64,000 nt of DNA from Jaltomata sinuosa (lineage: Eukaryota > Streptophyta > Magnoliopsida > Solanales > Solanaceae): NCBI GenBank assembly GCA_003996215.1, contig QJPP01000058.1, positions 186,001 to 250,000 of the forward strand, given 5' to 3'. The notes under the pieces were generated by a model. The model was not told where the DNA came from. It searched no databases and saw only the letters and a program-made list of their open reading frames with translations. Shown here piece by piece: positions 22,797 through 34,538 of this stretch; the stretch's first letter is position 1; each line of letters starts with the position of its first letter. Position numbers and translations under genes: made by a program.

Positions 22797-23075
22797 CTAG
22801 TCCACGCTCAGAATAACATCAAAATCTAGCATATCTAAAATCATTAAGTCAGCCCAAGTCTCAAGATCAGCAACAGCTAACAAGCAGGATCTAACAATCT
22901 GATCCACTATTAAAGAATCGCCTATCGGGGTCGTAACAGATACAGGAACAGATAATGTCTCACTATCCAACCCCAAACAAGGAACAAAGTAAGAAGAAAC
23001 ATACGAGCATGAAGAACCAGGATCAAATAATGCTAAAGTTGACTGGCTGCAGATAAAAATCATACATGTGATCAC
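22797..23075 (-). pseudogene. E2 aspartic protease
   Basis: Minus strand: STLALFDPGSSCSYVSSYF has the D-P-G-S form of the catalytic triad used in chromovirus proteases; the end reads LDMLDFDVILSVD, where relatives have ILGMDWL, followed by a stop. Confidence 0.87.
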
Positions 23076-24601
23076 CGTATCTGAGGCCTCTGCCTCCGAT
23101 CTACCAGGGACCGCATAGAACTGAAGTCGACTTCTACCTGATCAACTATCATCCCAAACACCTGCCATGCCATGCTGGGCACTATCTCTACCAGGGATAC
23201 CACTTCCTCTGACCGGTGGCTGCGCTGATCTCAAAGGCTGAGTGACTGGCTGAATTGAACCCCGCTAGGGGCACTCTATGGCAAAATGCCCAATGATACC
23301 ACACTCATAGCAAGGTCCTGATGGCCTACCCTGACGTGATGAACCGGCAGAACCTGAATGGTCACCACAACCTGATGCCTAAGATGATGTACCCCTCGAT
23401 GACTGACCAGTGTAACCATACTAACTACGATAATTCTGATCAAACTGAGTCCCAACAAAAGTCTGAAGTGATGCCTGAACTGGCCAGTTAGACTGACCCT
23501 GATGTTGTTATGGCTGATATCCTTGGCCCTACTAACCTGAACCTCTACCGTCAGAGCGGAAACCACTGTATCCACCCTGCTGGCATGGCCTCTTATCTCT
23601 AGCCCCCGGGTCCTGGCAATGCAAATCCTCCATGGTGTGGGCATGGTCTGCTATAGCCTAAAACGATTGCCAACTAGCAACTAGTATCTCAGCGGTCTGT
23701 CAAACCTCGATCCTCAACCCCTAAAAAAACTGATGAACCCTGTATGGCTCTCCAGGAATAATCATAGCCCCAAATTGAGTCAACTGGTGAAAATGGATCT
23801 CATACTCGGACACTGTCATAGACCCCTACATCAATAAGGTGAACAACTCTCTACGATGCTCACGGTCACTCTGAGGCAAGAACTTGTCCATAAAGGCCTC
23901 ATAGAACTCTCGCTAAGTCAACTAAGAAGACTGAGAAGTTTTGCAAGTTACCTGGGCCCTCCACCAAAGCTTAGTTGGGCCCTCCAGCTGATAGGTGGTA
24001 TATCTTACTCCGTGGGTATCCAATAGACAAAGATGATAAAGCATCTCCTTGCAAGTAGAAATAAAGTTATAAGCATCCTATCCAGGAGCACCGGAGAACC
24101 TCGGCGGGGATAATCTCAAAAACCAGCCCAAAGCCTTCTGCTCCGACTCTGTCATAACTGTGCGAGGAGCAAGAAGCTGAGCGACTGTACGAACTGACAG
24201 AACCTGTGCACGGGAGCTGCAGTAGCAGGTTGCACTCCTAAACTCTGAACACCTAGGGGTGCCCCCTGAATGGATGTCTGGGCTATATCATAAGGCTGAC
24301 CCCCAACCATACTCAAAAACTGAAGAAGCACGTTCTGAATATCTGGTGTCATAGCTGGGGCTGGTGCTGATACTAATGCTACCATAGGCCCTGGTGGCAC
24401 CTGGGCTTCCCCCTAGTCTATAGGCTGCTGATCCGGAACTGGATTAGGCTCATACTCGGCCTTAGGAGCTCAAACTAGTGTCGCTGCTCAGGCACGTCCT
24501 CGACCTCTACCTCGACAACCACCCTAGCCCCTATTTAGAGTCGAGTGTGATAGTGACAAAGGCTCTCCCTCATCCGCTGCTGAAGATCTCGTATGAGCCA
24601 T
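23076..24601 (-). pseudogene. E2 gag with CCHC zinc knuckle
   Basis: The ATG at 24601 (minus strand) starts MAHTRSSAADEGEP, 213 bp inside the LTR, matching the leader length of E4 gag. Next comes a proline-rich N-terminus (PGPMVALVSAPAPAMTPDIQ, 24400-24340), a capsid part with stops, and a zinc knuckle at 23312-23271 (CYECGIIGHFAIEC, CX2CX4HX4C), followed by a stop. Stops such as those near 23660 and 23880 disable it. The frame at 23276-23644 is a shadow. Confidence 0.8.
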
Positions 24602-24798
24602 CTGTGAAAGAGTTAATAGAACAAATGAGATTCCAAGAAACCATCTACGATAAGACGCATAATATAAAAGCAAGAAAAGATTCATGTTTCCTTATATGCC
24701 ACTGTAGCCTCCCGAAGATAGGGTATGGATGTTTCCCCCCTTATCCGCAGGACACTACTAGATATTGGCTCCTATACCGATGACACTGGTGAACATAG

Positions 24799-24810
24799 GC
24801 TCTGAGACCA
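24799..24810 (-). promoter_or_regulatory. E2 primer binding site
   Basis: Minus strand TGGTCTCAGAGC, one base away from the initiator-Met-tRNA site TGGTATCAGAGC, four bases inside the LTR end. Confidence 0.85.
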
Positions 24811-24981
24811 AGTTTTCACGATTTAATTTCTCAGGTCATAATAGTACCTACAACCCTTTGTAGGCAAACCCATCCCTATAGCCCGGAATGATTATTAATG
24901 GGCTACACTCTAAGTAAGCATACACAAGAAGAGAAGAGAAGTGGAAGCAAGTAAAAAGTAAAGCGGAAGGAAGCAATCTAG

Positions 24982-25014
24982 ATATATATATATATATATA
25001 TACTATATATATAT
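24982..25014. repeat. TA microsatellite in the E2 LTR
   Basis: Nearly pure (AT)n broken by one ACT step. A shorter TA run sits at the equivalent place in E1 (about 1694-1709). Confidence 0.9.
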
Positions 25015-26082
25015 AGAAACTACACCATCCCATGAACTAGTATCAAAAGTACAGGAGCCACTACTAAATATACAGAGTACAAGAGAGTGCAAAAGTAAAA
25101 TATACAAGTGCCTCTGAATATACAAAAGAGTCAACTTCCAAAAGAAGAGATATAGCTAAGCCCCGATCGCCAGGAGCTCACCTTATGTCTCGGATGCCCA
25201 AAAGTGATGTACGAGTCTCCGCATCAACGGAGATAGCTCACACTAGGATCTGCATTAGGAAGATGAAGAAGTGTAGTACGAGTACCAATTGCAAAGAAAC
25301 GGGTACCCAGTAGGCATCATAGGCCGACTGAGCATATATAAAACATAAAAGCAATATATAGCAGATCAGAAAGAAAAGGTCACAGAAGCAAACAGAGAAA
25401 AGTACAAAGAAGCTAGCAACAGGAAGAAGTCATAAAAGAATACAAGTAAGCTATGCTATCCACAGAGGATATATCACAGAACACGGGTGAAAGGGTAGAG
25501 AACGCACCTGGGTCCTTGCAACAACAATATATATACAAAAAGTTTAACGAACAGGGTAGTGTGCCGGTAACCTCAAATAACGAGAAGGAAAGAAAGACAA
25601 CTAAACATAAGCATGTTAATAACATAATCCACAAGGTAACGATGATCATAAGTAAGCTAATAGGTGATTACAATACGAGTAAGTAAGCTAATCTACCTGC
25701 AATCCCAATGAGCGCCCATACACCCGAAGAATAAATACAAGTGAAAACAACCCCTCCGGCATCCCATACTACCAGAGTGTACACTCAGCAAACAAACAAA
25801 CAAGGGTGGAATTGTGCAAACAATGTATGATATGATATGAAGTGCCAGTGGTACCATATACACCTCCTCCAGCGCCTGTAGGCCCAGCAAGTAGGACCCA
25901 TGGAAGGCTTCCCCCGTATACCTCTTCTCCCTCGTATACCCCTCCTCCGACACTCTCGGCCCGTACACCCTAGTATGGATCGACAAGGTCCATGGAGGTC
26001 TCCGAGACCACATACAAACTCTTAATATCTCAAAATACATGCCCAGAGTCCATCCAGGTCTAAATTGGTAATAAAAATCATG

Positions 26083-26254
26083 TCTAGCACTCCGGCCCAG
26101 CCGAGTCTAGTGTCATCTCAAAATCAGGGATAAAATTATGTCTAGCATCTGGCCCAGCTGCGTCTAGTATTATTTTGAAATCAGTGATAAAATCATGTCT
26201 AGCACTGCGGCCCAATCGAGTCTAGTATCAGTGTGAAAATAATTGTTTAATCTC
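26083..26254. repeat. Three 57-58 bp tandem units in the E2 LTR
   Basis: Units start with TCTAGCA at 26083, 26141 and 26198 and contain CGGCCCAG(C) and GAGTCTAGT. E4 has a different array, with a 54-bp unit, in the neighbouring part of its LTR. Confidence 0.8.
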
Positions 26255-27420
26255 TTTTATCTCAAGAAAACCCATAAAACCAGCTTTAAATTCATTTATA
26301 ACCATTTATAACTAAAAACGGGCCCTCGGGGCCATGCAAGATTTAGAAAACTGGTGATAGTTAGGCCCACAATGATGTAATAGTAAACCAATGCAGAAAA
26401 ACTATTTTCATGATAAGGATGATATGATCAAATACAACCAACAGCTCAATAACTCATAATCAACCTACCATCCCTACACAGGCTCAATCCGCTCTACAAT
26501 ATAGATAACCAGCTCATACTCGTGAATCATCCAGGACTCACGGACACTCCCCAAATATCTCACCATTTATGGTCCAAAGGCATATATACAAAGGCCACAC
26601 GGGGCCACAAGGGTAATACTACAAAACTAGCTCAAATACTAAAGCAAACGAAGTAAGAGCGGACAAGATCTGGGGTGCCAACCTAGTAAACCCAACTCAA
26701 AGATGCTAAATAGTACAATTATATTCTATATAAGTAAAATCTAAGGTAGGTAAGTTGTAACCTACCTGTTATCCGATGACAAGCTGTTAGAAAGACGTCG
26801 CCCGAGCCCGAACTACTCTGAGAAGCCCCGAATCATAATCAAACTATCAAAAATATAATCTACTCGTCAATGTGAAGCTCACGATACCCATAATGTTAAT
26901 ACTTTAGCTAGGTCAAAATCTGGGTCAAAAGAGGGCCCATGGGCCCCGAGACCCAAAACTAAAAATGAAAGTTACCACAGAGTTTCCAACGCTGCCAGGA
27001 ACTCATGCCCAGAAAATGAGAATAATCCGGGTAAGGAAAGGGCCCTAAACAACCCAGAGATGAAGAGGGATCAAAAATGCATAATTTTTACATAACCAAG
27101 AATAATAATAGAGATTTACGTACCACGGAGAGAGGGAACAAGGTCAACGAGGCAAAACACGCGGATCAGCGAACGATTAATCCCCAACCACGCAGCTACA
27201 ACACAAGAATCAACCCCAAGATAAGCTAGGAAGTAACCATGGAAGCTTAGCCATGGCTATGGAGAAATTGGAGAAAAAGGACCTACGAACGAAACGATAA
27301 AAATCACCAATTGACAAATTCCTATGGCTAAGATAAGATTTGGACCAAGAATTTGGTGTGGGAGATGGTTTAGAGTGAGAGAAGAAATGGGAAATGAAGC
27401 TAAAAATTCGAGGGAGCAAA

Positions 27421-27430
27421 CTTTTATATT
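27421..27430 (-). promoter_or_regulatory. Probable TATA box of the E2 LTR
   Basis: AATATAAAAG on the minus strand, conserved in the 3' LTR at 8903-8894, directly downstream of the GC-rich palindrome cluster (27437-27560). Confidence 0.55.
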
Positions 27431-28224
27431 GCAGGTCACAGAGCAGCACGATCACGCTGAAGGGGCAACAGGGGCACCAGCGCGATCGTGGTGCCCAGGC
27501 TCAATTTCGCTAAAGGAGTAAAGCACCAAGGGCGCGATCGCGCTAAGCACTGCTCTGCTGCAGAAAAACCAGCAATTAGGAATACTCCCACAGAGGGTTA
27601 TATGCATAATTAAAACCCGATACACACAAACCAAACATGTAACTAGAGTGGAAATAATATTTTGTACTCAACAAAATCGATAAAACTTCTATATGATGTC
27701 GTCTTGATGAAATGTTTACCCCAGTCAACACTTGCAAATTCAAACCGAACACCCAAAATAAGCTTGACTCACTCGGGACCCGAACTAATCACCTACCTAA
27801 TCCAAACTTAACATTACGGAGCTGATGAAACTATCAGATTTCGAACCCAACGCTACTATCATCAAAAGTTGACCAAAATCAAACTTCCAACCCCAACTGA
27901 GCTGAAATCTCAAAAAGTGAGATAGAACCAAACCAAAAGCTCCCAGGCCCCGACTAAAGGTCCAACTAGACCAAAATCCAAGTTCCGAAGCTAACGGAAC
28001 TGCCAGAATTTTATTCCGAGTATGCTAGCTAAGAATATTGACTAAAGTAAATGATTCCCTAAGTTAAAGTTCTAAAACAAGGAAATGTTCATAACGACCT
28101 AATAAACGTCTCGAGCACCGAACCACCGATCCCAGCAAGTCATAAATAACTTGGGGCCACTATAAGCAAGCTCTAACAGTACAAAGAAAGAAAAAATATG
28201 ACAATAACCGAAAGAGTCATTACA

Positions 28225-28333
28225 CTAAGTGTCTTAGCATACGCCCCAAACATGCCTAACGGCCAATGTTCGGGGCTCGCCTAATAGTTCTACCCAATTA
28301 TGTGTCAAATTTCTTAGTCAATATTGTTGATCC
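28225..28333. other. Spacer between E2 and the hAT element
   Basis: About 110 bp of flanking sequence ending in GTTGATCC (28326-28333), the left target duplication of the hAT element. No gene. Confidence 0.7.
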
Positions 28334-31300
28334 TAAGGCTGGCAATAGAACCGGGAGTTAGCGGTACCAGTTTCAGTCCATCCCATTCCGTTACAATTTA
28401 GCGCTGGTCCGGTAGACTCTGATTTGGGGTGGGGGTAGAGGTACTGGGATGGGGAACGAGATGGAAGGGGTTAAAGCTACCGGATCATCCCGGTCCAGTT
28501 CATACCGATACCGGTCTGGTTAGCGTGGGCAGGAAATTGATTTCAATTTTTTTTTAATTCAAATGACCGTTGGGCTAGCCGTTGGCAATGGCTAGTGGGC
28601 CCCACCCAACAGCCATTCCACCCAAAACACCCCCTACCCTTCAAAGTTTTTAAAAATATATTTTAATCCTGATTTTTAACTATAAACCCCCCCTCCACCC
28701 CTTCATTATTTACTACACAAATCTTCTTCTTCTTCATCTACTCTCTCAAGTCTCAGCTCTCAAGTCTTCTACTCTCTAATAGTCTCTATTAAATTATTGA
28801 TTTTATTAGTTGGATTATTTTGGAGCAATTTTCAAGCTTCAAGTTTCATCTATCAATTTTGGCTTTTGGTTATACACATCTGCTTTTACACAAACATTTG
28901 GTACATTCGTTCCAACTTTCATCTATTTACTTATTTATTTTTTTGTATTTAATTTTCGTATTAATTTATTTGCTTACTTTTAATATTTTAATATGAATTC
29001 GGTAATAAAAATGTTGGCAAGGGTAAAAAATTACTTTTTGATAGGGTCACTAATGTACTAACTGGAAAAAATAAAGTCGGTAGTTCTTCTAAATCTAAAT
29101 CTAAAACTAGACAAGCGCCTCAATTAAGAATAAATACGAATGATTTTACACATATTGATGAAACTCCTTTTAATATTGATAGTAATACTCAATTAGATCA
29201 TGAATTTTTAGAAATGAGATTTGGTAATTTTAATGAAGAACTAGATGAAGAAATAGAATATAATAATGAATATGATGATAATGATGATGATGAAACAGAT
29301 CCACCTACGGCTACTAGTCCAACTCTCACTTCCACTCCCGCTCTCACTCCCTCTCCCGCTCCCCTTGTACATTCTACTAGGGCTAAGACCAATGTTGAAC
29401 GTCCTAAAAATCTATTGTGTGGCAATTTATGACTCAAAGTGAGGATAAAACTCAAGCTATTTGTAATAAATGTAAACGTATTTTGAATCATAAAACTATG
29501 AAAAAGGCGGGTGGGACAGGACATTTAAGAAATTATTTGTTGGGATATTGTAAAAGAGAATTTTTTCAAGCCGAAGCAATAAAAAATGGTACTCCCATTT
29601 CTGAAGGAAGCTCTAACATGGTACAAACATAGTTAAACCCTTCTAATGATTCAGGCCCTAGTACACATCGCACATATAGAAGTCAAAGAGATCTTGAAGA
29701 ATTTGCTAAAATGATTGTTGTTTGTGGCTTATCTTTTAGTTTTGCTGAAAATCTCGATTTTTTTCATTATATTCAAATAGTATATAATCCATCTTTCACA
29801 GGTTTTACAAGAAATACAATTAAAAAAGCTCTTTTTGATTATCAAGGACAACATTTTCAGTATTTTCATTGTTTATTTTACTATAATACTTGTAAAATCG
29901 CTATCACTTTTGATATAAGTCGTAGTGTTAATGGTAATGATTATTTCACTATTACTGGCCATTGGATTAATGAAAATTAGAACATGCAAAAAGGAATTTT
30001 AGGTTATAAATTTTGTGAAATGCATAAAACAGGTAGTTACATAGCTCAAACTATTGTAGAAGTTTTAGAAGTTTATGAAATTTGTAATAAAGTAATTAAT
30101 GTCACCCTAGATAATGCTTCTAATAATACAAATGCTGTCGATAGACTAAAATCGGTACTTTTCCCTATTTATGATGATAGTTTTTATATTAGGTGTGCTG
30201 CACACATATATAATTTGATTGTAAGAGATGGTATAGCAATGTATAATAATGGTTGTATAAAATCTGAAACTGCATGTTATTTTATTTTTAAATGTCAAGT
30301 AAAGACTAGACGTGTAGAGTTTGAAAATCGTTGTCGTGAATTTAGTCTTCCCCCTAGAAAATTTTCAAAAATAGTGTCTACTAGATGAAATTCTTTAAAT
30401 GAAATGCTTAAAGTTGCTTATGAATGTAGACAACCTTTACAAATGGTTTGGAATGCTCATAATTTAAATATAAATTATAAAATTACTGAAACTGATTGGG
30501 ATGACGTATATGATCTTAAAGAATTTTTAAAAGTTTTTTATTTAGCTACAAAACAAAAATCTGGACTTTACTATCCAATAATTTGTTCAGTTTTATTAAA
30601 TATATGTACTATTTCTGATAAAAAAATTTAATACAAAAATATTCCACGGTTTGAAGAGTCCGTTAAGGCAATGACTGAAAATTTTAAAAAATATTATTTT
30701 CCTATTTCTCAAATTTATTAACTGCTTGTTTATTAAATCCAACTTACAAAGAAATAGGTGCATCACGAATGGTTGAAAAAATATATTCAAATTTAGATAT
30801 TGAAAATGACGAAAATGACAAAAATGATGAAGATGACAAAGTCCTAGTTTGACAACAGTTAAAAATAGCATAAAAATTAAAGATAAAAAATAGTATGATT
30901 TGTATAATTATAGTAGAATAAATGAAGTAGTACGTAATGAAGAACCTACAACTTCTAGGCGTAGATATTCAAATGAAGATAATATTGATGATATGCTAGA
31001 AAATTATCTTGGTCTTACTTCTAATGAAAGGAATGATTTTGATGAATATCTTAATCAGGGAACGAAAAGTATTACGGATGCACAAGGCAAGCCTCAACTT
31101 TTAGAATGGTGGAGGACTCGCGACAAGTCATTTTCAAAACTTCAACCGGTGATTCGAGATTTGCTAGCTATTCAAGCATCTTCAATAGCTTCGGAGGGCG
31201 CTTTTAGTGCAGCAAGATTTCAAATTGGGGAGCATAGGTATTCATTAGCATCAGACAGCTTGGAGATATCGATATTGTTTAGAGATTGGATCAATGTCGA

Positions 31301-32103
31301 GCGAAGGAATTATGGGAGTCCAAGTTTACCTGCTCAATTTGAATATGATATAGATAATATTTTGGTAAATTCTAGTGAAGACGGCATGGATGCATTGGAG
31401 GAACAAGCACAACAACCACTTCCAGAAAATGTTACCAAAAAAATATTTAAAGCTCTACATCAAGACTATTTTTAAGGCTAAAAATATTAGTATGATAATT
31501 CGAGGCCTAATTCAAACAGAACCCTTCCTAGAAGGTGGTTGCGTAGATTAGGTCCTCTTCTAATATTTGTAATACAAATCGTACTATTTAATTTTTATGA
31601 ATAAAATTATAGGCTATTCGGCTTAATTTTTTTTAATTATTGTCTTCAATTTAATACAAGTCTTTTTTATATATTTCAATTTTAAGTTACAATCTGAAAT
31701 TTAAAAAGTTTGAAAATTAAAAGTTTGATATAGTTTAAAAAGTTTTAAACTTAAGTAAGTAAGTTAGTTATAGTTTGAAAATTTTAAATTTAAACTTCTA
31801 AGACTTAAGAGTTTGAAAATTTAAACTTTAAGAGTTTAAAATTTAAATATTAAAAAAAGTCTAACTTATTAAATAAGTTTAACATAAGTTTTCAATTATA
31901 AGCAATCAAGTTTTAGTTTAACTAAAAAAAAATCAAAAAAAAAAGAAGGGGGTACGTACCGGTCCTGGACGGACTTCACTTATATTACCGGTATCGGTTC
32001 GGTCCCGGTTCCGATCGGATTCCGCCTGGTTGATACTGGTTCTGGTCCAATTCCGAACAATACCGGTCTGGCGGTACCGGTACCAATCCCATTGCCAGCC
32101 TTA
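28334..32103 (+). mobile_element. Decayed hAT-superfamily DNA transposon
   Basis: 3.77 kb. The left end is TAAGGCTGGCAAT and the right end is its exact inverted complement ATTGCCAGCCTTA. The flanking 8 bp are GTTGATCC and ATTGATCC (7 of 8 identical), the target duplication length of hAT transposases. The subterminal regions are rich in short ACCGG/CCGGT motifs (28350-28530 and 31955-32080), which may be transposase binding sites. Inside is a transposase with BED finger and hAT dimerisation domain, interrupted by stops. It sits between E2 and the copia fragment and is not nested in either. Confidence 0.93.
28993..31475 (+). pseudogene. hAT transposase (broken)
   Basis: Cut-and-paste transposase on the plus strand, spread over several frames. 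Order: acidic N-terminus with a D/E/N-rich stretch (about 29214-29300), BED-type zinc finger (29417-29560; AICNKCKRILNHKT supplies the cysteine pair, HLRNYLLGYC the rest), a catalytic-core region with ITFDISRSVN and GHWINEN, LDNASNNTNAVDRLK and RCAAHIYNLIVRDG, and the C-terminal hAT dimerisation domain with LLEWWRTRDKSFSKL, LAIQASSIASEGAFSAARF and SLEISILFRDWIN. Stops fall where relatives have tryptophan (after HWINEN; after IVSTR) and glutamine (after MVQT). The C-terminus ends at 31475, about 630 bp before the right end. Cannot make an active enzyme. Confidence 0.9.
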
Positions 32104-32779
32104 ATTGATCCTCATAATTCTTCAATAAATGAATGATTCTTAGTAGTTTTTTTCATCTATAGAAATAAGAAAGTTGAGAGTAACTAATTGCGTATTTACT
32201 ATTTGAGAATGTCGTGAGGATGAATATCACGTAACATTTCTTTTTAAAACACATAACCGAATTTTACATCTTCATATGTCATTGATCTTCATATTTTTGG
32301 TTCCTATGTCTCAAAATTATTATATTTTATTATTTTGTTATTTGAAAGCATTATTTTTATTCATGAAAGAGTGATGTTTTAATTATAATACTAATAGTTT
32401 ATTAATTTTTTTGGGAGGTAAATTACATAGTATAGTCATATATTCTAAGAAATTGTGATTCTTTTATTATTTGAAGTTAAAATGATAGAGTTTGATTTGC
32501 ATCACATAATAACTTGTATATCATTGCATTATTTGTACTTGTAAAATGATGTTAGAAGTTTTATTTTCAATGAGTTTCTTTAATCATGTTTTAAATTTTT
32601 AAAAATTATTAATGTATTTTTTATAATTTTTGTGTTATTATATTATTTTATTATATTATAAATTAAAAATTAAAGATTCATGGGGCTTACGCCCCAATTC
32701 CCCGAAGCTCACGCCTTGCCCCGTGCTAAGTAAAATGCCTCGCCACACGCCTCTGCCTTTTAAAACACTGATTCTAATA
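32104..32779. other. AT-rich intergenic stretch with a GC-rich scrap
   Basis: No coding frame. Starts with the right target duplication of the hAT element (32104-32111). At 32680-32770 a GC-richer segment with repeated GCTTACGCC / GCTCACGCC / GCCTCGCC-like motifs ending TTTTAAAACACTG is, from memory, a common short repeat in plant intergenic DNA; I cannot classify it. Confidence 0.5.
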
Positions 32780-32793
32780 CATCCAAGTCAGAA

Positions 32794-33397
32794 ATGATCG
32801 GTTATGCAGATGCAAGATATTTGACTGATCCACATAAAACTCGATCTCACACAGGCTATTTATTCACATATGGAGGTACAACTATATCATGGCGTTCAAT
32901 GAAGCAAACAATAGTTGTCACTTCTTCAAATCATGCAGATATAATTGCCATTTATGAAGCCAGTCAAGAATGCGTATGGTTGAGGTCAATGACTCAACAT
33001 ATTTTACAATTATGTGGTCTTTCTTTAAAAACAAAGACTCCAACAATATTGTATGAAGATAATACTGCTTGCATAGCTCAGTTGAAGGGAGGATACATCA
33101 AAGGAGACAGAACAAAGCATATTTCACCAAAGTTCTTTTTCACACATGATCTTCAAGACAATGGTGAGATAGATCCGTTCGAGTGATAATCTTGCAGATT
33201 TATTCACTAACGCATTGCCAACATCAACATTTGAGAAACTAAGATACAAGATTGGAATGCGTCGTCTTCAAGACATCAGTAAAGTTTTCATCAAGGGGAG
33301 TAAATTACGCGGTCACTCTTTTTCCCTTAACCAAAGTTTTGTCCCATTGAGTTTTCCTGGTAAGGTTTTTAATGAGGCAGCATTCAAGACATATTAG
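32794..33397 (+). pseudogene. Copia RNase H (frameshifted)
   Basis: Keeps IGYADARYLTDPHKTRSHTG, TISWRSMKQTIVVTSSNHAD, ASQECVWLRSM, ILYEDNTACIAQ, and, after a frame change near 33178, SSDNLADLFTNALPTSTFEK and IGMRRLQD. The break is probably a small deletion: the frame with GEID ends at a TGA at 33184 while the continuing frame picks up in IRSSDNLA. Inactive. Confidence 0.88.
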
Positions 33398-33497
33398 AAA
33401 ATGTGTGTACTCTTTTTCCTTCACTAGGCTTTTTTTCACTGGATTTTTTCTAGTAAGGTTTAACGAGGCACATTATCTATGAACATCCAAGGGGGAG

Positions 33498-33736
33498 TGT
33501 TATGAATCCGTTCAATTTAAGTGGATGTTTCATACAATGAATTGTTCCATACATGTACCTTATTAATTCACCACTAAATACTTGTATCTAATGGAAGACT
33601 TGTATATCCTATAAAAGGGTATCTTCACCTTTGGTGGAAAACACACAACAAAAGAAAGTAATAAGAATTACCTCTCCCATATCTTTTGTCTCATTTCTTG
33701 TTTAGTCTTTATATATATTTTTTCAGTTTTACAACA
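33498..33736 (+). repeat. Copia 3' LTR (239 bp)
   Basis: Starts TGTTATGAATCC right after the polypurine tract and ends TTTTACAACA. Contains a good TATA box, CTATAAAAGG at 33609-33618. Short LTRs of this size are usual in copia. Confidence 0.8.
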
Positions 33737-33803
33737 AAAAATGATAATTTTATGCCAAACTTAAGGATATTTTAACAGTTTTTTAAAATTTATAAATATA
33801 GTA

Positions 33804-34146
33804 GGCGTTTGGCCATGAAAATAAAAAACATATTCACTTTATTTGAAATTTTTGAAGTTGGAGTTGAAGTGAGAGTTGTGTTTGGCCATAGCATTTGGAG
33901 TAAATATTTAGAATTCAAATGTATTTATTAAATAAAATTTAATTTTTTTTGAACATGCAATATAATTTAAATGAGGTTATTTTATGAAAAAAAAAATTAG
34001 ATTTTTTTTGAAAAAAAAATAAATTAAAAAGTGATTAAAGTGAAAACTCCAAGTTGTATTTGTTATTTTTATGGCCAAACAAGAATTCAGAAATAAAGTG
34101 AATAAATATTTCAAAATAAAGTGAATAATATTCATGGCCAAACGGG
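33804..34146. mobile_element. MITE with long inverted terminal repeats
   Basis: Starts GGCGTTTGGCCATGAA and ends TTCATGGCCAAACGGG; further in, ATATTCACTTTATTTGAA on the left pairs with TTCAAAATAAAGTGAATA on the right. About 340 bp, AT-rich, non-coding. No clear target duplication, so the superfamily is open. Confidence 0.75.
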
Positions 34147-34538
34147 TTCATAAATTAAATTTCATGTTCTTTTTCCTCAAGAAAATATATTTAGAAAAAC
34201 TATAATCAAACCTATATTGACAGTTGACACTCCCATTTAAACTTCATGCAAATGTAGTTGCCCAAAAATATTTGAAAATATATGTTAAACGCTAGCTACT
34301 TACTTGTAAGCAAATCAGAATATCATCAGATCCTTCGATCAAATCCCTCGCGTTAATCTCCCGAGTTCGTCGACGGGAAGCAAAACACTACCGCATTGTC
34401 CGTTTGTGATATTCGGCTGACATTATCGCCGGAAATTCTCAAGAAACAAGTAGCTCATTTTCCACAGAAACACCAGGGGACAGCGGCGCGTCACGGCGGC
34501 AAAAGAGGTGGTGAACATTTTGAATACCAGAAAAAAAT

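Larger units (their letters stand above)
7939..28224 (-). mobile_element. E2: Tekay/Del-type chromovirus, split by E3
   Basis: A Ty3/gypsy element read on the minus strand: 5' LTR 28224-24814, primer binding site, gag, protease, RT, RNase H and integrase down to 20142, then E3 (20141-10322), then the integrase C-terminus and chromodomain (10321-9868) and the start of the 3' LTR (9789-7939), which F1 cuts. Gene order PR-RT-RH-IN, a chromodomain at the integrase C-terminus and LTRs above 3 kb fit the Tekay (Del) chromovirus clade. All coding parts carry stops. Target duplication cannot be checked because the end of the 3' LTR is lost. Confidence 0.88.
24814..28224 (-). repeat. E2 5' LTR (3.4 kb)
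   Basis: Minus-strand start TGTAATGACTC at 28224, end TCGTGAAA at 24814 before the primer site. Its parts match E1 (1-2401) and E4 (46657-50044) in opposite orientation. It contains a TA microsatellite, a 58-bp tandem array, a GC-rich palindrome cluster and a TATA-like box. Open frames inside (25413-26040, 27210-27634 and others) are not genes. Confidence 0.9.
32780..33736 (+). mobile_element. 5'-truncated Ty1/copia element with 3' LTR
   Basis: Plus strand: the RNase H end of pol (32794-33397), untranslated tail, polypurine tract AAGGGGGAG (33489-33497) and a short LTR (33498-33736). Everything upstream of RNase H is missing. RNase H as the last domain identifies copia rather than gypsy. Confidence 0.88.
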
